Assembly: GCA_023379725.1 (NCBI GenBank)
Contig: JAMCPC010000013.1
Location: forward strand, 1 to 5,539
Length of the DNA: 5,539 nt
Reading direction: 5' to 3'
DNA from: Actinomycetota bacterium
Lineage (GTDB): Bacteria; Actinomycetota; Acidimicrobiia; Acidimicrobiales; JAMCPL01
Both the position numbers and the translations under genes were made by a program. The notes beneath the pieces are model-generated. The model was not told where the DNA came from. It saw nothing but the letters and a program-made list of their open reading frames with translations, and made no database searches. Within the stretch, counting starts at the first letter, position 1. The number at the start of each line of letters is the position of its first letter. Below are positions 1 to 5,539 of the stretch, one piece after another.

Positions 1-368
1 TCGGCAGAATCTGAACCATGAATAAGATTCTCGGTCAACAGACATGAAAGGTCGCCCCTAATCGTACCTGGAGCAGCATCCGCCGGATCGGTCGCTCCCA
101 TCATATTCCTGACTATATGCCAAGTATCGTCAGGTCCCTCCACGACCATAGCCATCAAGGTAGATCGAGTTATAAAACTCACCAATTCTTCATAGAATGG
201 CTTGTCCTTGTGTTCGGCATAGTGGAGTTCGGCCACATCTCGACCGATTGTCTTTATCTCGCCCGCAATAATATGAAGCCCCTTCCTCTCCAATCTGCCA
301 ATTATCTCTCCCAGCAGACCTCTCTCTATAGCATCCGGCTTTACCAAAACCAGAGTCCTATTATTCAT
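1..368 (-). CDS. ndk: Nucleoside diphosphate kinase (3' end cut by window edge)
   Basis: Ndk moves the gamma-phosphate from ATP to other (d)NDPs through a phosphohistidine intermediate, keeping cytoplasmic NTP and dNTP pools balanced. I translated the reverse strand from an ATG at 366-368, giving 122 complete codons that run off the left edge. It starts MNNRTLVLVKPDAIERGLLG, the classic family N-terminus with K10 at the nucleotide site. Other expected residues are Y50, F58, R87 in VRNMMG, T93, R104 in GTIRGD, N114, and catalytic H117 in NLIHGSDS. The usual length is about 135-140 residues, so only some 15-20 C-terminal residues are missing, and nothing looks broken. A purine-rich ribosome site precedes the start, and folC ends only 26 bases upstream, which implies co-transcription. 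Family identity is certain; the product's oligomeric state cannot be read from sequence. Confidence 0.96.
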   Translation of the reverse strand, partial: MNNRTLVLVKPDAIERGLLGEIIGRLERKGLHIIAGEIKTIGRDVAELHYAEHKDKPFYEELVSFITRSTLMAMVVEGPDDTWHIVRNMMGATDPADAAPGTIRGDLSCLLTENLIHGSDSA

Positions 369-375
369 ATATACA

Positions 376-386
376 CCCTTTCCTTT
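376..386 (-). promoter_or_regulatory. Ribosome binding site of ndk
   Basis: On the minus strand this reads AAAGGAAAGGG. The proximal AAGGG lies 7 bases before the ATG at 366-368. It sits inside the 26-base folC-ndk gap and fixes the ndk start. No promoter fits in so short a gap. Confidence 0.7.
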
Positions 387-394
387 ACAAATAA

Positions 395-1726
395 TTACTT
401 AACAACATTACCAGTCGACAACATCATATACGAACGGGCGGCTCCTACCACATAGAGTGAACCGGCTATTACCAGCATGCCACCGGTACCGACCAAAGCA
501 CCACCAAGTTGCAACCCTTCGACGATAGATTCTGCCAAAACAGCCTCAAATCCCGAAGCTACAGCCGCATTACGTAATATGTCTACGTCAATAGACCTCT
601 GAGAGGGAGCAGGAACTACAACCACCTTATCTACCCCGCCATATCTCATCTTCTGCAGCATTGCTTCTGGATCTCTCCCCTCCAGCATACCAGTCACGAG
701 TACCTTTGGTGATAGATCTGCAAAATAGTCTCTCAAGAGACTCGCCAACGCCTCCATTCCTGCCACATTGTGAGCACCGTCGCATACTATCAATGGGTTC
801 CTTCCCAATACCTCGCATCGACCTGCAAATGAAATTTTTGCAAAGACTTTCTGTAAGAGGTCAGCCGGGTATGCTGCATTGAAAAATGCCTCCACTGCCG
901 TGACAGCAAGTACAGCGTTGCGACCCTGATGCTTTCCGTACAGGGAGAGGAAAAGATCTTCATGTGTAGACCACGGCGTATACAAGGAGAGCAAAAGGCC
1001 ACCCGTAACAGGTTCAATGGCTGGACATGAGAAATCCTTTCCGTAAGTCATCGTCTGCAGCGCCCCCACGGATGCAGATGCCGCTTCAAATACCTCTACC
1101 AGTTCCGGACACTGCTCGCCAACGACTACTATGCTATTGTTCTTTATAATTCCTGCCTTTTCCGTCGCAATATCTCTTAACGTCGGACCCAAAATCTCGA
1201 CATGGTCGTAGCTGATATTCGTGATCACCGCTACATCTGCCTCAGCTACATTCGTCGCGTCCCAAAGCCCTCCAAGACCTACTTCTATCACCGCCACATC
1301 GACCGGGCGATCAGCAAACCATTTATAAGCACAAGCCGTCAACAGCTCAAACCGACTGAGCTGGAAGTCAAGCATTCTCTCAAATGAGGCTATTTCAAAC
1401 ATAACGGAACAGAAATCTTCGTCAGATATAGGTTCATTGCAATATGAGATACGCTCATTCACACGCTGCAAATTGGGACTTGAGTATGTCCCCACGCTAA
1501 GACCTCGCGCGACAAGCAGCTCAGTCACCATCCTGGCAGTTGATCCCTTCCCGTTGGTACCGGTGATATGTATAACCGGCTGAGCACGTTCTGGATTTCC
1601 CATTATGTCGCAGAGCTGACGGATTCTATCCAAGGTCGGTCTTGGGACTCTGGTAATACCGATAGCCTCCATGCTGACATGCGAATCCAACCATTCAAGC
1701 ATATCATCATAGGACCAAGTGTTCAT
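395..1726 (-). CDS. folC: Dihydrofolate synthase / folylpolyglutamate synthase
   Basis: FolC is a cytoplasmic Mur-ligase-type enzyme. It couples ATP hydrolysis to adding glutamate to dihydropteroate (making dihydrofolate) and to reduced folates (making polyglutamates). The 443 residues match the usual 420-450. The N-terminal ATPase domain carries the P-loop GTNGKGST at 56-63, the folate-side motif SPNLQRVNERI at 83-93, the second family signature EVGLGGLWDATN at 148-159, NISYDHVEILG at 170-180, and ATEKAGIIK at 187-195, whose lysine is carbamylated in studied members. The C-terminal glutamate-ligase domain shows GKHQGRNA at 264-271, GRCEVL at 302-307 and DGAHN at 316-320. Slight oddities are SPNL rather than the more usual SPHL, and Leu where signature 2 usually has Arg. 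The start is supported by a good ribosome site. Whether it performs both reactions is inferred from the family; no separate folP is visible here. Confidence 0.95.
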   Translation of the reverse strand: MNTWSYDDMLEWLDSHVSMEAIGITRVPRPTLDRIRQLCDIMGNPERAQPVIHITGTNGKGSTARMVTELLVARGLSVGTYSSPNLQRVNERISYCNEPISDEDFCSVMFEIASFERMLDFQLSRFELLTACAYKWFADRPVDVAVIEVGLGGLWDATNVAEADVAVITNISYDHVEILGPTLRDIATEKAGIIKNNSIVVVGEQCPELVEVFEAASASVGALQTMTYGKDFSCPAIEPVTGGLLLSLYTPWSTHEDLFLSLYGKHQGRNAVLAVTAVEAFFNAAYPADLLQKVFAKISFAGRCEVLGRNPLIVCDGAHNVAGMEALASLLRDYFADLSPKVLVTGMLEGRDPEAMLQKMRYGGVDKVVVVPAPSQRSIDVDILRNAAVASGFEAVLAESIVEGLQLGGALVGTGGMLVIAGSLYVVGAARSYMMLSTGNVVK

Positions 1727-1733
1727 CTCATAT

Positions 1734-1741
1734 TCCTCTCC
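1734..1741 (-). promoter_or_regulatory. Ribosome binding site of folC
   Basis: On the minus strand this reads GGAGAGGA, ending 7 bases before the ATG at 1724-1726. It selects that ATG over an overlapping upstream ATG, which hits a stop after two codons. Confidence 0.7.
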
Positions 1742-1785
1742 ACTAAATCGGCGGATGGGCTGCTTATAGTACGAGTAACTGCTAG

Positions 1786-1810
1786 TGTCCCGTCACTGCT
1801 CAGACGGACA
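1786..1810 (-). other. Imperfect hairpin in the clpX-folC spacer
   Basis: The arms at 1786-1794 and 1803-1810 pair over 8 base pairs with one bulged base and an 8-base loop. The hairpin lies in the 120-base spacer after clpX. No T-run follows it on the minus strand, so it does not look like an intrinsic terminator. It could be a processing or mRNA-stability element between the protease and folate genes, or chance. Confidence 0.3.
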
Positions 1811-1846
1811 GAGCTTGTGCTCTCTTTTTGGTCCAGTTGCCTGCAA

Positions 1847-3121
1847 TCAAGAAGCAGCTTTTCTGGCACGAGATCGGGCTGGCTCGCTCGTTCTCGGTAC
1901 AAGTGTAGGGTTCACCCGCTCTTTGACGACCGATGCATCTATCACGCACTTCTTGACGTCCTCTCTACTGGGTAGGTCATACATTAAATCAAGAAGTACC
2001 TCTTCTAAGATGGCTCTCAGCCCTCTGGCACCCGTACCACGCAAGAGGGCCTGGTCGGCTATCGCCTCAATAGCATCCTGGGTAAACTCCAACTCGACAT
2101 CGTCAAGCAGAAAAACCTTTTGATACTGCTTGACAAGCGAGTTCTTCGGATCGACCAAAATGCTCACAAGTGAATCCTTTCCAAGACTCGACACCGCACC
2201 GACGACTGGAAGCCTACCGATGAACTCCGGTATGAGTCCGAAACGTATCAAGTCTTCAGGCAGAACCTGCTGCAAAATTTCATCTTCCCTTACGGCATTA
2301 TCTCTGGTAACATCGGCTCTAAAACCAATCCCCTTGTGCCCAATACGATTACTGATGATTTTTTCAAGCCCAGCAAAAGCACCGCCACAGATAAAAAGTA
2401 TCCCGGTAGTATCAATCTGTATAAACTCTTGATGCGGATGCTTCCTGCCACCCTGAGGTGGCACAGAGGCTGTAGTTCCCTCCAGAATCTTTAACAATGC
2501 TTGCTGCACCCCTTCACCAGACACATCTCGAGTGATGGAAGGATTCTCACTTTTCCGGGCTACCTTGTCTATTTCATCTATATATATGATCCCCATCTCT
2601 GCCCGCTTTACATCGTAATCAGCTGCCTGTATCAGCTTAAGTAAAATATTCTCTACGTCCTCCCCTACGTAACCAGCTTCGGTCAGGGCAGTTGCGTCGG
2701 TTATAGCAAACGGCACATCAAGCATACGGGCCAAGGTCTGCGCGAGTAACGTCTTACCGCAGCCAGTAGGACCAAGCAACAGAATATTGGACTTTGCAAG
2801 CTCCACATCAGAAGACTGGGTAGCACTGGCCTGCACCCTTTTGTAATGATTGTAGACAGCTACAGACAAAATCTTCTTTGCGTGCTCCTGCCCCACTACA
2901 TAATCATTCAAAAAGTCAAAGATCTCCTTGGGCTTGGGAAGATTCTCCAGCAACGGCTCAGACGACTCGCTGAACTCTTCCATTATTATATCGTTGCATA
3001 GCTCAATACACTCGTCACATATATACACCCCAGGTCCAGCGATCAGCTTCTTTACCTGCTTCTGCGACTTACCACAAAAGCTGCATTTTACAAGCTCTGT
3101 TCCATCACCAAGCTTAGCCAT
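1847..3121 (-). CDS. clpX: ATP-dependent unfoldase subunit ClpX of the Clp protease
   Basis: ClpX is a hexameric AAA+ unfoldase that recognises tagged or damaged cytoplasmic proteins and threads them into ClpP. The 424 residues match the family. The N-terminal zinc-binding domain has Cys13, Cys16, Cys35 and Cys38. The AAA+ core has Walker A GPTGCGKT at 117-124, pore-1 loop GYVG at 150-153, Walker B IIYIDEID at 178-185, pore-2 loop RDVSGEGVQ at 198-206, and the ClpP-docking IGF tripeptide at 265-267. An arginine finger lies at R303 in EFIGRLP, and sensor 2 is in GARGLR at 364-369. The tail (about 403-424) is Arg/Ser/Ala-rich and basic, as I recall from actinobacterial homologues. The intact IGF loop and the clpP gene 55 bases upstream argue that the two products work together. 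The start is fixed by a strong ribosome site 5 bases upstream. Confidence 0.98.
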   Translation of the reverse strand: MAKLGDGTELVKCSFCGKSQKQVKKLIAGPGVYICDECIELCNDIIMEEFSESSEPLLENLPKPKEIFDFLNDYVVGQEHAKKILSVAVYNHYKRVQASATQSSDVELAKSNILLLGPTGCGKTLLAQTLARMLDVPFAITDATALTEAGYVGEDVENILLKLIQAADYDVKRAEMGIIYIDEIDKVARKSENPSITRDVSGEGVQQALLKILEGTTASVPPQGGRKHPHQEFIQIDTTGILFICGGAFAGLEKIISNRIGHKGIGFRADVTRDNAVREDEILQQVLPEDLIRFGLIPEFIGRLPVVGAVSSLGKDSLVSILVDPKNSLVKQYQKVFLLDDVELEFTQDAIEAIADQALLRGTGARGLRAILEEVLLDLMYDLPSREDVKKCVIDASVVKERVNPTLVPRTSEPARSRARKAAS

Positions 3122-3126
3122 TCAAA

Positions 3127-3134
3127 TCCTCCCT
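3127..3134 (-). promoter_or_regulatory. Ribosome binding site of clpX
   Basis: On the minus strand this reads AGGGAGGA, 5 bases before the clpX ATG. It is the strongest Shine-Dalgarno match in the window. It lies in the 55-base clpP-clpX spacer, where I see no terminator, so clpP and clpX are probably one transcript. Confidence 0.75.
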
Positions 3135-3176
3135 CTGTCCTGTGTCACTACCCTATCAAACATATCTTACCATCCA

Positions 3177-3809
3177 TTATCCTATATCAGTATCCTCGAC
3201 CCCGTCTATACTATCCCGGCTGTGAATCACTTCATCTACTATTCCATAATCGACAGCTTCACTTGCAGTCATAACAAAATCTCTATCGGTATCCTTGGCA
3301 ATCTTGTCAATAGGCTGTCCGATATCCTCCGACAACATAGAATTGAGCAGATCACGCATTCTCAACATCTCGCGTGCCTGTATCTCAATATCGCTGGCTT
3401 GTCCAGCAGCGCCACCCCAGGGCTGATGCAAAAGAATCCTTGAGTGAGGCAATGCAAATCGCTTTCCCTTCGCCCCCGCAGCCAGTAGCACTGCAGCTGC
3501 TGAAGCAGCCTGCCCAAAACAGAATGTCGAGACATCAGGCTTGACGAACTTAATAGTGTCATAAATCGCAAAAAGAGCCGTGATGTCTCCACCAGGAGAG
3601 TTTATATACAAATGAATATCTTTGTCGGAATCCTCAGACTCCAGAAAAAGCATCTGGGCACAGACCAGATTGGCTATAGAATCATCAATCGGGGTACCGA
3701 CTATTATGATCCGATCCTTTAACAGCCTCGAATAGAGGTCATAGGCTCGTTCGCCTTTCGGACTCTGCTCTATCACGGTAGGAACCAGATACCCAAGAGC
3801 CTGCATCAT
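3177..3809 (-). CDS. clpP: Clp protease proteolytic subunit ClpP (serine protease)
   Basis: ClpP forms a double-heptamer serine-protease chamber that degrades proteins delivered by ClpX or ClpC/ClpA. The 210 residues fit the usual 195-215. The catalytic triad is Ser103 in GQAASAAAV, His128 in ILLHQPWGG and Asp177 in DTDRDF. Their spacings of 25 and 49 residues equal those of E. coli ClpP. YINSPGGD at 68-75 supplies the oxyanion-strand glycines. The N-terminus (YLVPTVIEQSPKGERAYDLYSRLLKDRII) is the usual ClpP entry, so little or no propeptide is expected. Two consecutive ATGs open the frame; either could be used, and both are within reach of the same ribosome site. After the nucleophile it has Ala-Ala-Ala instead of the common Met-Gly-Ala, a variant I associate with some actinobacterial ClpPs. 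Actinobacteria often carry paired clpP1-clpP2 genes, but only one is present here; a second may lie elsewhere. Confidence 0.97.
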   Translation of the reverse strand: MMQALGYLVPTVIEQSPKGERAYDLYSRLLKDRIIIVGTPIDDSIANLVCAQMLFLESEDSDKDIHLYINSPGGDITALFAIYDTIKFVKPDVSTFCFGQAASAAAVLLAAGAKGKRFALPHSRILLHQPWGGAAGQASDIEIQAREMLRMRDLLNSMLSEDIGQPIDKIAKDTDRDFVMTASEAVDYGIVDEVIHSRDSIDGVEDTDIG

Positions 3810-3970
3810 ATTTTTCCATCCTTCCTCGTACCATACATAGCAATCATTACTCTAGTCTAGTTTGCTAAGTTACCCGTAATGTCGATATCACCACTATAGC
3901 TTAAGCTCTGCCCATTCTGGACGATCGCATCATTCTATACGCCTGCGCACCCAGCCTCTCTCGTACCACT
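3810..3970 (-). other. 161-base spacer between tig and clpP
   Basis: This is the longest non-coding stretch in the window. It holds the clpP ribosome site, a perfect 10-base palindrome AGCTTAAGCT at 3898-3907, and a 9-base direct repeat CTCGTACCA (plus strand) at 3825-3833 and 3960-3968, next to clpP and tig respectively. I found no good -35/-10 pair: a TCGACA-like and a TAGACT-like box on the minus strand are 20 bases apart, which is too far. There is also no hairpin plus T-run terminator after tig. A clpP promoter here is plausible from the spacing but is not shown. Confidence 0.4.
3819..3827 (-). promoter_or_regulatory. Ribosome binding site of clpP
   Basis: On the minus strand this reads GAGGAAGGA. 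It lies 9 bases before the first of two tandem ATGs and 12 before the second, so the first is slightly favoured. Confidence 0.6.
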
Positions 3971-5539
3971 TTATTCTTCCAAGCCTTCGGTAGAACCAGA
4001 ATCATCAGAACTCTCGCCATCATACACGTTGTCAGCATCGTACGAGTCACCCGTCAACAACAACTCGTTGTCAATCTCATTGCCACTACTGTCCCTTACA
4101 TGTACATTGTGCAACAACCAGTCAAGAGCCTTCTCTTTCCGTAGCTCGGAGCGCATAGCAACCAATTGACCTGAATGCTCGTAGTGCTCACGTACCTCAG
4201 CCAAAGATTTATTAGACCTGCCGGCTATCTTGGAGAGCAAATCATTCAAGCTGTCATCGACATTAATTTCCTCTGCATCGGCAACAGCTCTTAAAGCCAA
4301 ATCAGCTCTTGCGCTAGCTACCGCCGAATCATGAAATCTGCTGATGATGCTGTTCCCATCGTCCTCGCTCCCCTTCACAAACTGCTCCCAAGTCATTTTT
4401 GCTTCTTCCAACCTCTTGGAAAAGTCAGCAAGTTCTCGTCCGAACTCTGCTTCAATCAACTCTGCAGGAGGTTCTTCTCCCACAAGATCATTGAGTGAAG
4501 CCAAGACCTGGCGAGGAAAGAGTGAACGGACGCTGCTACTCTTGTACTTCTTGACCTGCTCACGGACATCTTTTCGCATGCTATCCACATCTTCATATTC
4601 GGTAGCTCCCTGTACCCACTCATCGGTCAATTCAGGCAACACCTTCGTCTCTACGTCATTGACTACTATCTTGATTTCCAAGGGAGAAAACTGGCCATCC
4701 TCATCTGCCGGATAATCATGATCCTCGTCCGCCCCATTCCCCTCATCTCCCCTATTCTCATCCCCTACTCCAGTCTCTCTGCCTGCTACATTCTCCTCCC
4801 CTACTCCAGTCTCTCCTGTATCTATACCGCCACTTCTACCTCCGTCGATCTCCCTACTCGCGTCATCGTCCCCACCTGTATCCGAATCATCTGGGTTTTT
4901 ACCAGATAGGCTGTAAGCTATTACTGAGCCCTTAGTGGCGCCAGTAATGTGCTTATCCAGCTCAGGGATTTCTGAGCTCCTGCCGACTTCATAGACATAG
5001 TCATCAAGGTGCATGCCATTTGAATCAGGACTGGAAACAGACACATCTAAGGTAACTATATCTCCGGCAATTATTTCACCATCTTTGGAAAGGAGCTCTG
5101 CCCACTGCTCCTTAACTCGATCTATTGCAGCGTCCACCTCTTCTTCGGTCACCTCCATATCGGGTACGACTACCTCCAGACCCTGGTAGCCAGCAACCGA
5201 AACGCTTGGCCTGACCACTATGGTAGCCTCGAACTTCAAAGGCCCTGATTCCCTCCCCTCAATGATCTCTACCTGTGGATCGGAAAGAGGCTCCACACCC
5301 GACTCATTGAGTGCCTCCACGTAAGCGTCAGAAATTACGTCTTCAATGGCCTGTGCCCTCAGTGCACTGCTGCCGCCTATATGAGCCTCTAGCACAGTGC
5401 GAGGTACTTTACCCGGTCTGAATCCCTTGATCTTTGCGGTACGTTGCAATTCGCGGACAAAGGAATCTATAGCTTTGCCCATCCTGGCCTCATCGACATC
5501 AATAGTGAACTTTATACGATGATCATCAAGAACTTCCGG
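3971..5539 (-). CDS. tig: Trigger factor, ribosome-associated chaperone (5' end cut by window edge)
   Basis: Trigger factor binds the ribosome exit tunnel and shelters nascent chains. The frame is open to the right edge. The 19 codons before the Met at 5480-5482 continue the family N-terminus (ending RIKFTIDVDEAR), so that Met is internal and only about 5-10 residues are missing. In visible numbering (522 residues), the ribosome-docking loop GFRPGKVP is at 39-46. An FKBP-type region spans about 150-300, and the C-terminal helical chaperone domain runs from LPELTDEW (about 301) to DWLLHNV (about 479). The protein is longer than the usual 430-480 residues. The excess is an Asp/Glu/Gly-rich insertion at about 214-282 inside the FKBP region and an acidic tail without Lys or Arg over its last 40 residues. 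FKBP hallmark residues are largely absent, so prolyl isomerase activity is doubtful while chaperone function looks intact. It heads the cluster upstream of clpP-clpX, a common arrangement. Confidence 0.95.
   Translation of the reverse strand, partial: PEVLDDHRIKFTIDVDEARMGKAIDSFVRELQRTAKIKGFRPGKVPRTVLEAHIGGSSALRAQAIEDVISDAYVEALNESGVEPLSDPQVEIIEGRESGPLKFEATIVVRPSVSVAGYQGLEVVVPDMEVTEEEVDAAIDRVKEQWAELLSKDGEIIAGDIVTLDVSVSSPDSNGMHLDDYVYEVGRSSEIPELDKHITGATKGSVIAYSLSGKNPDDSDTGGDDDASREIDGGRSGGIDTGETGVGEENVAGRETGVGDENRGDEGNGADEDHDYPADEDGQFSPLEIKIVVNDVETKVLPELTDEWVQGATEYEDVDSMRKDVREQVKKYKSSSVRSLFPRQVLASLNDLVGEEPPAELIEAEFGRELADFSKRLEEAKMTWEQFVKGSEDDGNSIISRFHDSAVASARADLALRAVADAEEINVDDSLNDLLSKIAGRSNKSLAEVREHYEHSGQLVAMRSELRKEKALDWLLHNVHVRDSSGNEIDNELLLTGDSYDADNVYDGESSDDSGSTEGLEE
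3974..4093 (-). other. Acidic C-terminal tail of trigger factor
   Basis: The last 40 codons of tig encode 14 Asp/Glu and no Lys or Arg, with many Ser and Gly residues. They follow the end of the folded helical domain at DWLLHNVHVR. The tail is probably disordered. Extensions of this kind occur in other trigger factors, so this is a notable trait rather than a defect. Confidence 0.6.
4694..4900 (-). other. Acidic Gly-rich insertion within the trigger factor FKBP region
   Basis: This codes for roughly 68 residues between the strand ending AYSLSGK and the strand starting PLEIKIVV. About 24 are Asp or Glu, 16 are Gly, four are Arg and none is Lys. It has no hydrophobic clusters, so it should be a disordered, negatively charged loop. 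It takes the place of the FKBP flap that in typical trigger factors is a short FPEDY-like segment. Confidence 0.75.
4754..4815 (-). repeat. 36-base tandem repeat, two copies (second partial)
   Basis: Bases 4754-4779 and 4790-4815 match at 25 of 26 positions with a 36-base period. The period is a multiple of three, so it encodes a 12-residue repeat (ETGVGEEN then ETGVGDEN) inside the trigger factor insertion without breaking the frame. Flanking sequence at about 4736-4753 looks like a further decayed purine-rich unit. Confidence 0.85.

Noticed and set aside
1..368. Truncated ndk as a pseudogene
   Set aside because: The frame is intact and all visible active-site residues are present. It is cut only by the window boundary.
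117..455. Plus-strand open frame of 112 codons at the left end
   Set aside because: It lies opposite ndk and the end of folC, both confidently identified, and the translation resembles no family I know.
1810..1829. Plus-strand terminator-like element (5-base-pair AGAGC/GCTCT stem followed by CTTTTT)
   Set aside because: The stem is very short, and there is no plus-strand gene whose transcript it would end. In the minus direction the T-run precedes the stem as an A-run, so it cannot terminate the operon.
2928..3443. Plus-strand open frame of 171 codons across the clpX-clpP junction
   Set aside because: It is antisense to two clearly conserved genes. Its Ser/Ile-rich translation has no recognisable domain.
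3930..3955. Possible ClgR-type operator (CGC and GCG half sites) after tig
   Set aside because: The two half sites are only two bases apart, whereas the known actinobacterial motif spaces them by about five. The fit is poor.
4734..4830. CRISPR-like repeat array
   Set aside because: There are only two adjacent copies with no unique spacers of regular length. They lie in frame inside a conserved gene, so this is a coding tandem repeat.
5480..5482. Met codon as the start of trigger factor
   Set aside because: The frame is open upstream to the window edge, and those 19 codons match the first strand of the trigger factor N-terminal domain. The true start lies beyond the window.

Overview
The window is a compact block of five co-oriented housekeeping genes, all read from the minus strand. 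In transcription order, right to left, they are tig (trigger factor, 5' end off the right edge), clpP, clpX, folC and ndk (3' end off the left edge). No mobile element, CRISPR array, tRNA or rRNA was seen. Apart from short spacers, the longest 161 bases, the window is fully coding, and no plus-strand gene is credible.

The proteins point to an actinobacterium, most plausibly an Acidimicrobiia-like lineage. The ClpX zinc-binding N-terminus and AAA+ core read like actinobacterial ClpX. The C-terminal half of trigger factor, the WDATN form of the FolC signature and the ASAAA form of the ClpP active-site strand also fit. By eye the base composition is near half G+C, and AGA, AGG and ATA codons are used freely. 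This is therefore not a typical high-GC actinobacterium. The taxonomic call rests on remembered family patterns, not on a search.

The right half (about 1850-5539) is a protein-quality-control module. Trigger factor meets nascent chains at the ribosome, and ClpX unfolds substrates and feeds them to the ClpP protease. The left half (1-1726) is metabolic: FolC makes dihydrofolate and folylpolyglutamates, and Ndk balances nucleoside triphosphates. Spacers are 161 bases (tig-clpP), 55 (clpP-clpX), 120 (clpX-folC) and 26 (folC-ndk). None holds a convincing minus-strand terminator, so one polycistronic unit or read-through between sub-operons is plausible.

The most unusual part is trigger factor. 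Its FKBP-type domain is degenerate and interrupted by a roughly 70-residue Asp/Glu/Gly-rich insertion. Part of that insertion is encoded by a 36-base tandem repeat, and the protein also ends in an acidic tail. Otherwise this is an ordinary conserved region, and I see no clear evidence of a new biological system.
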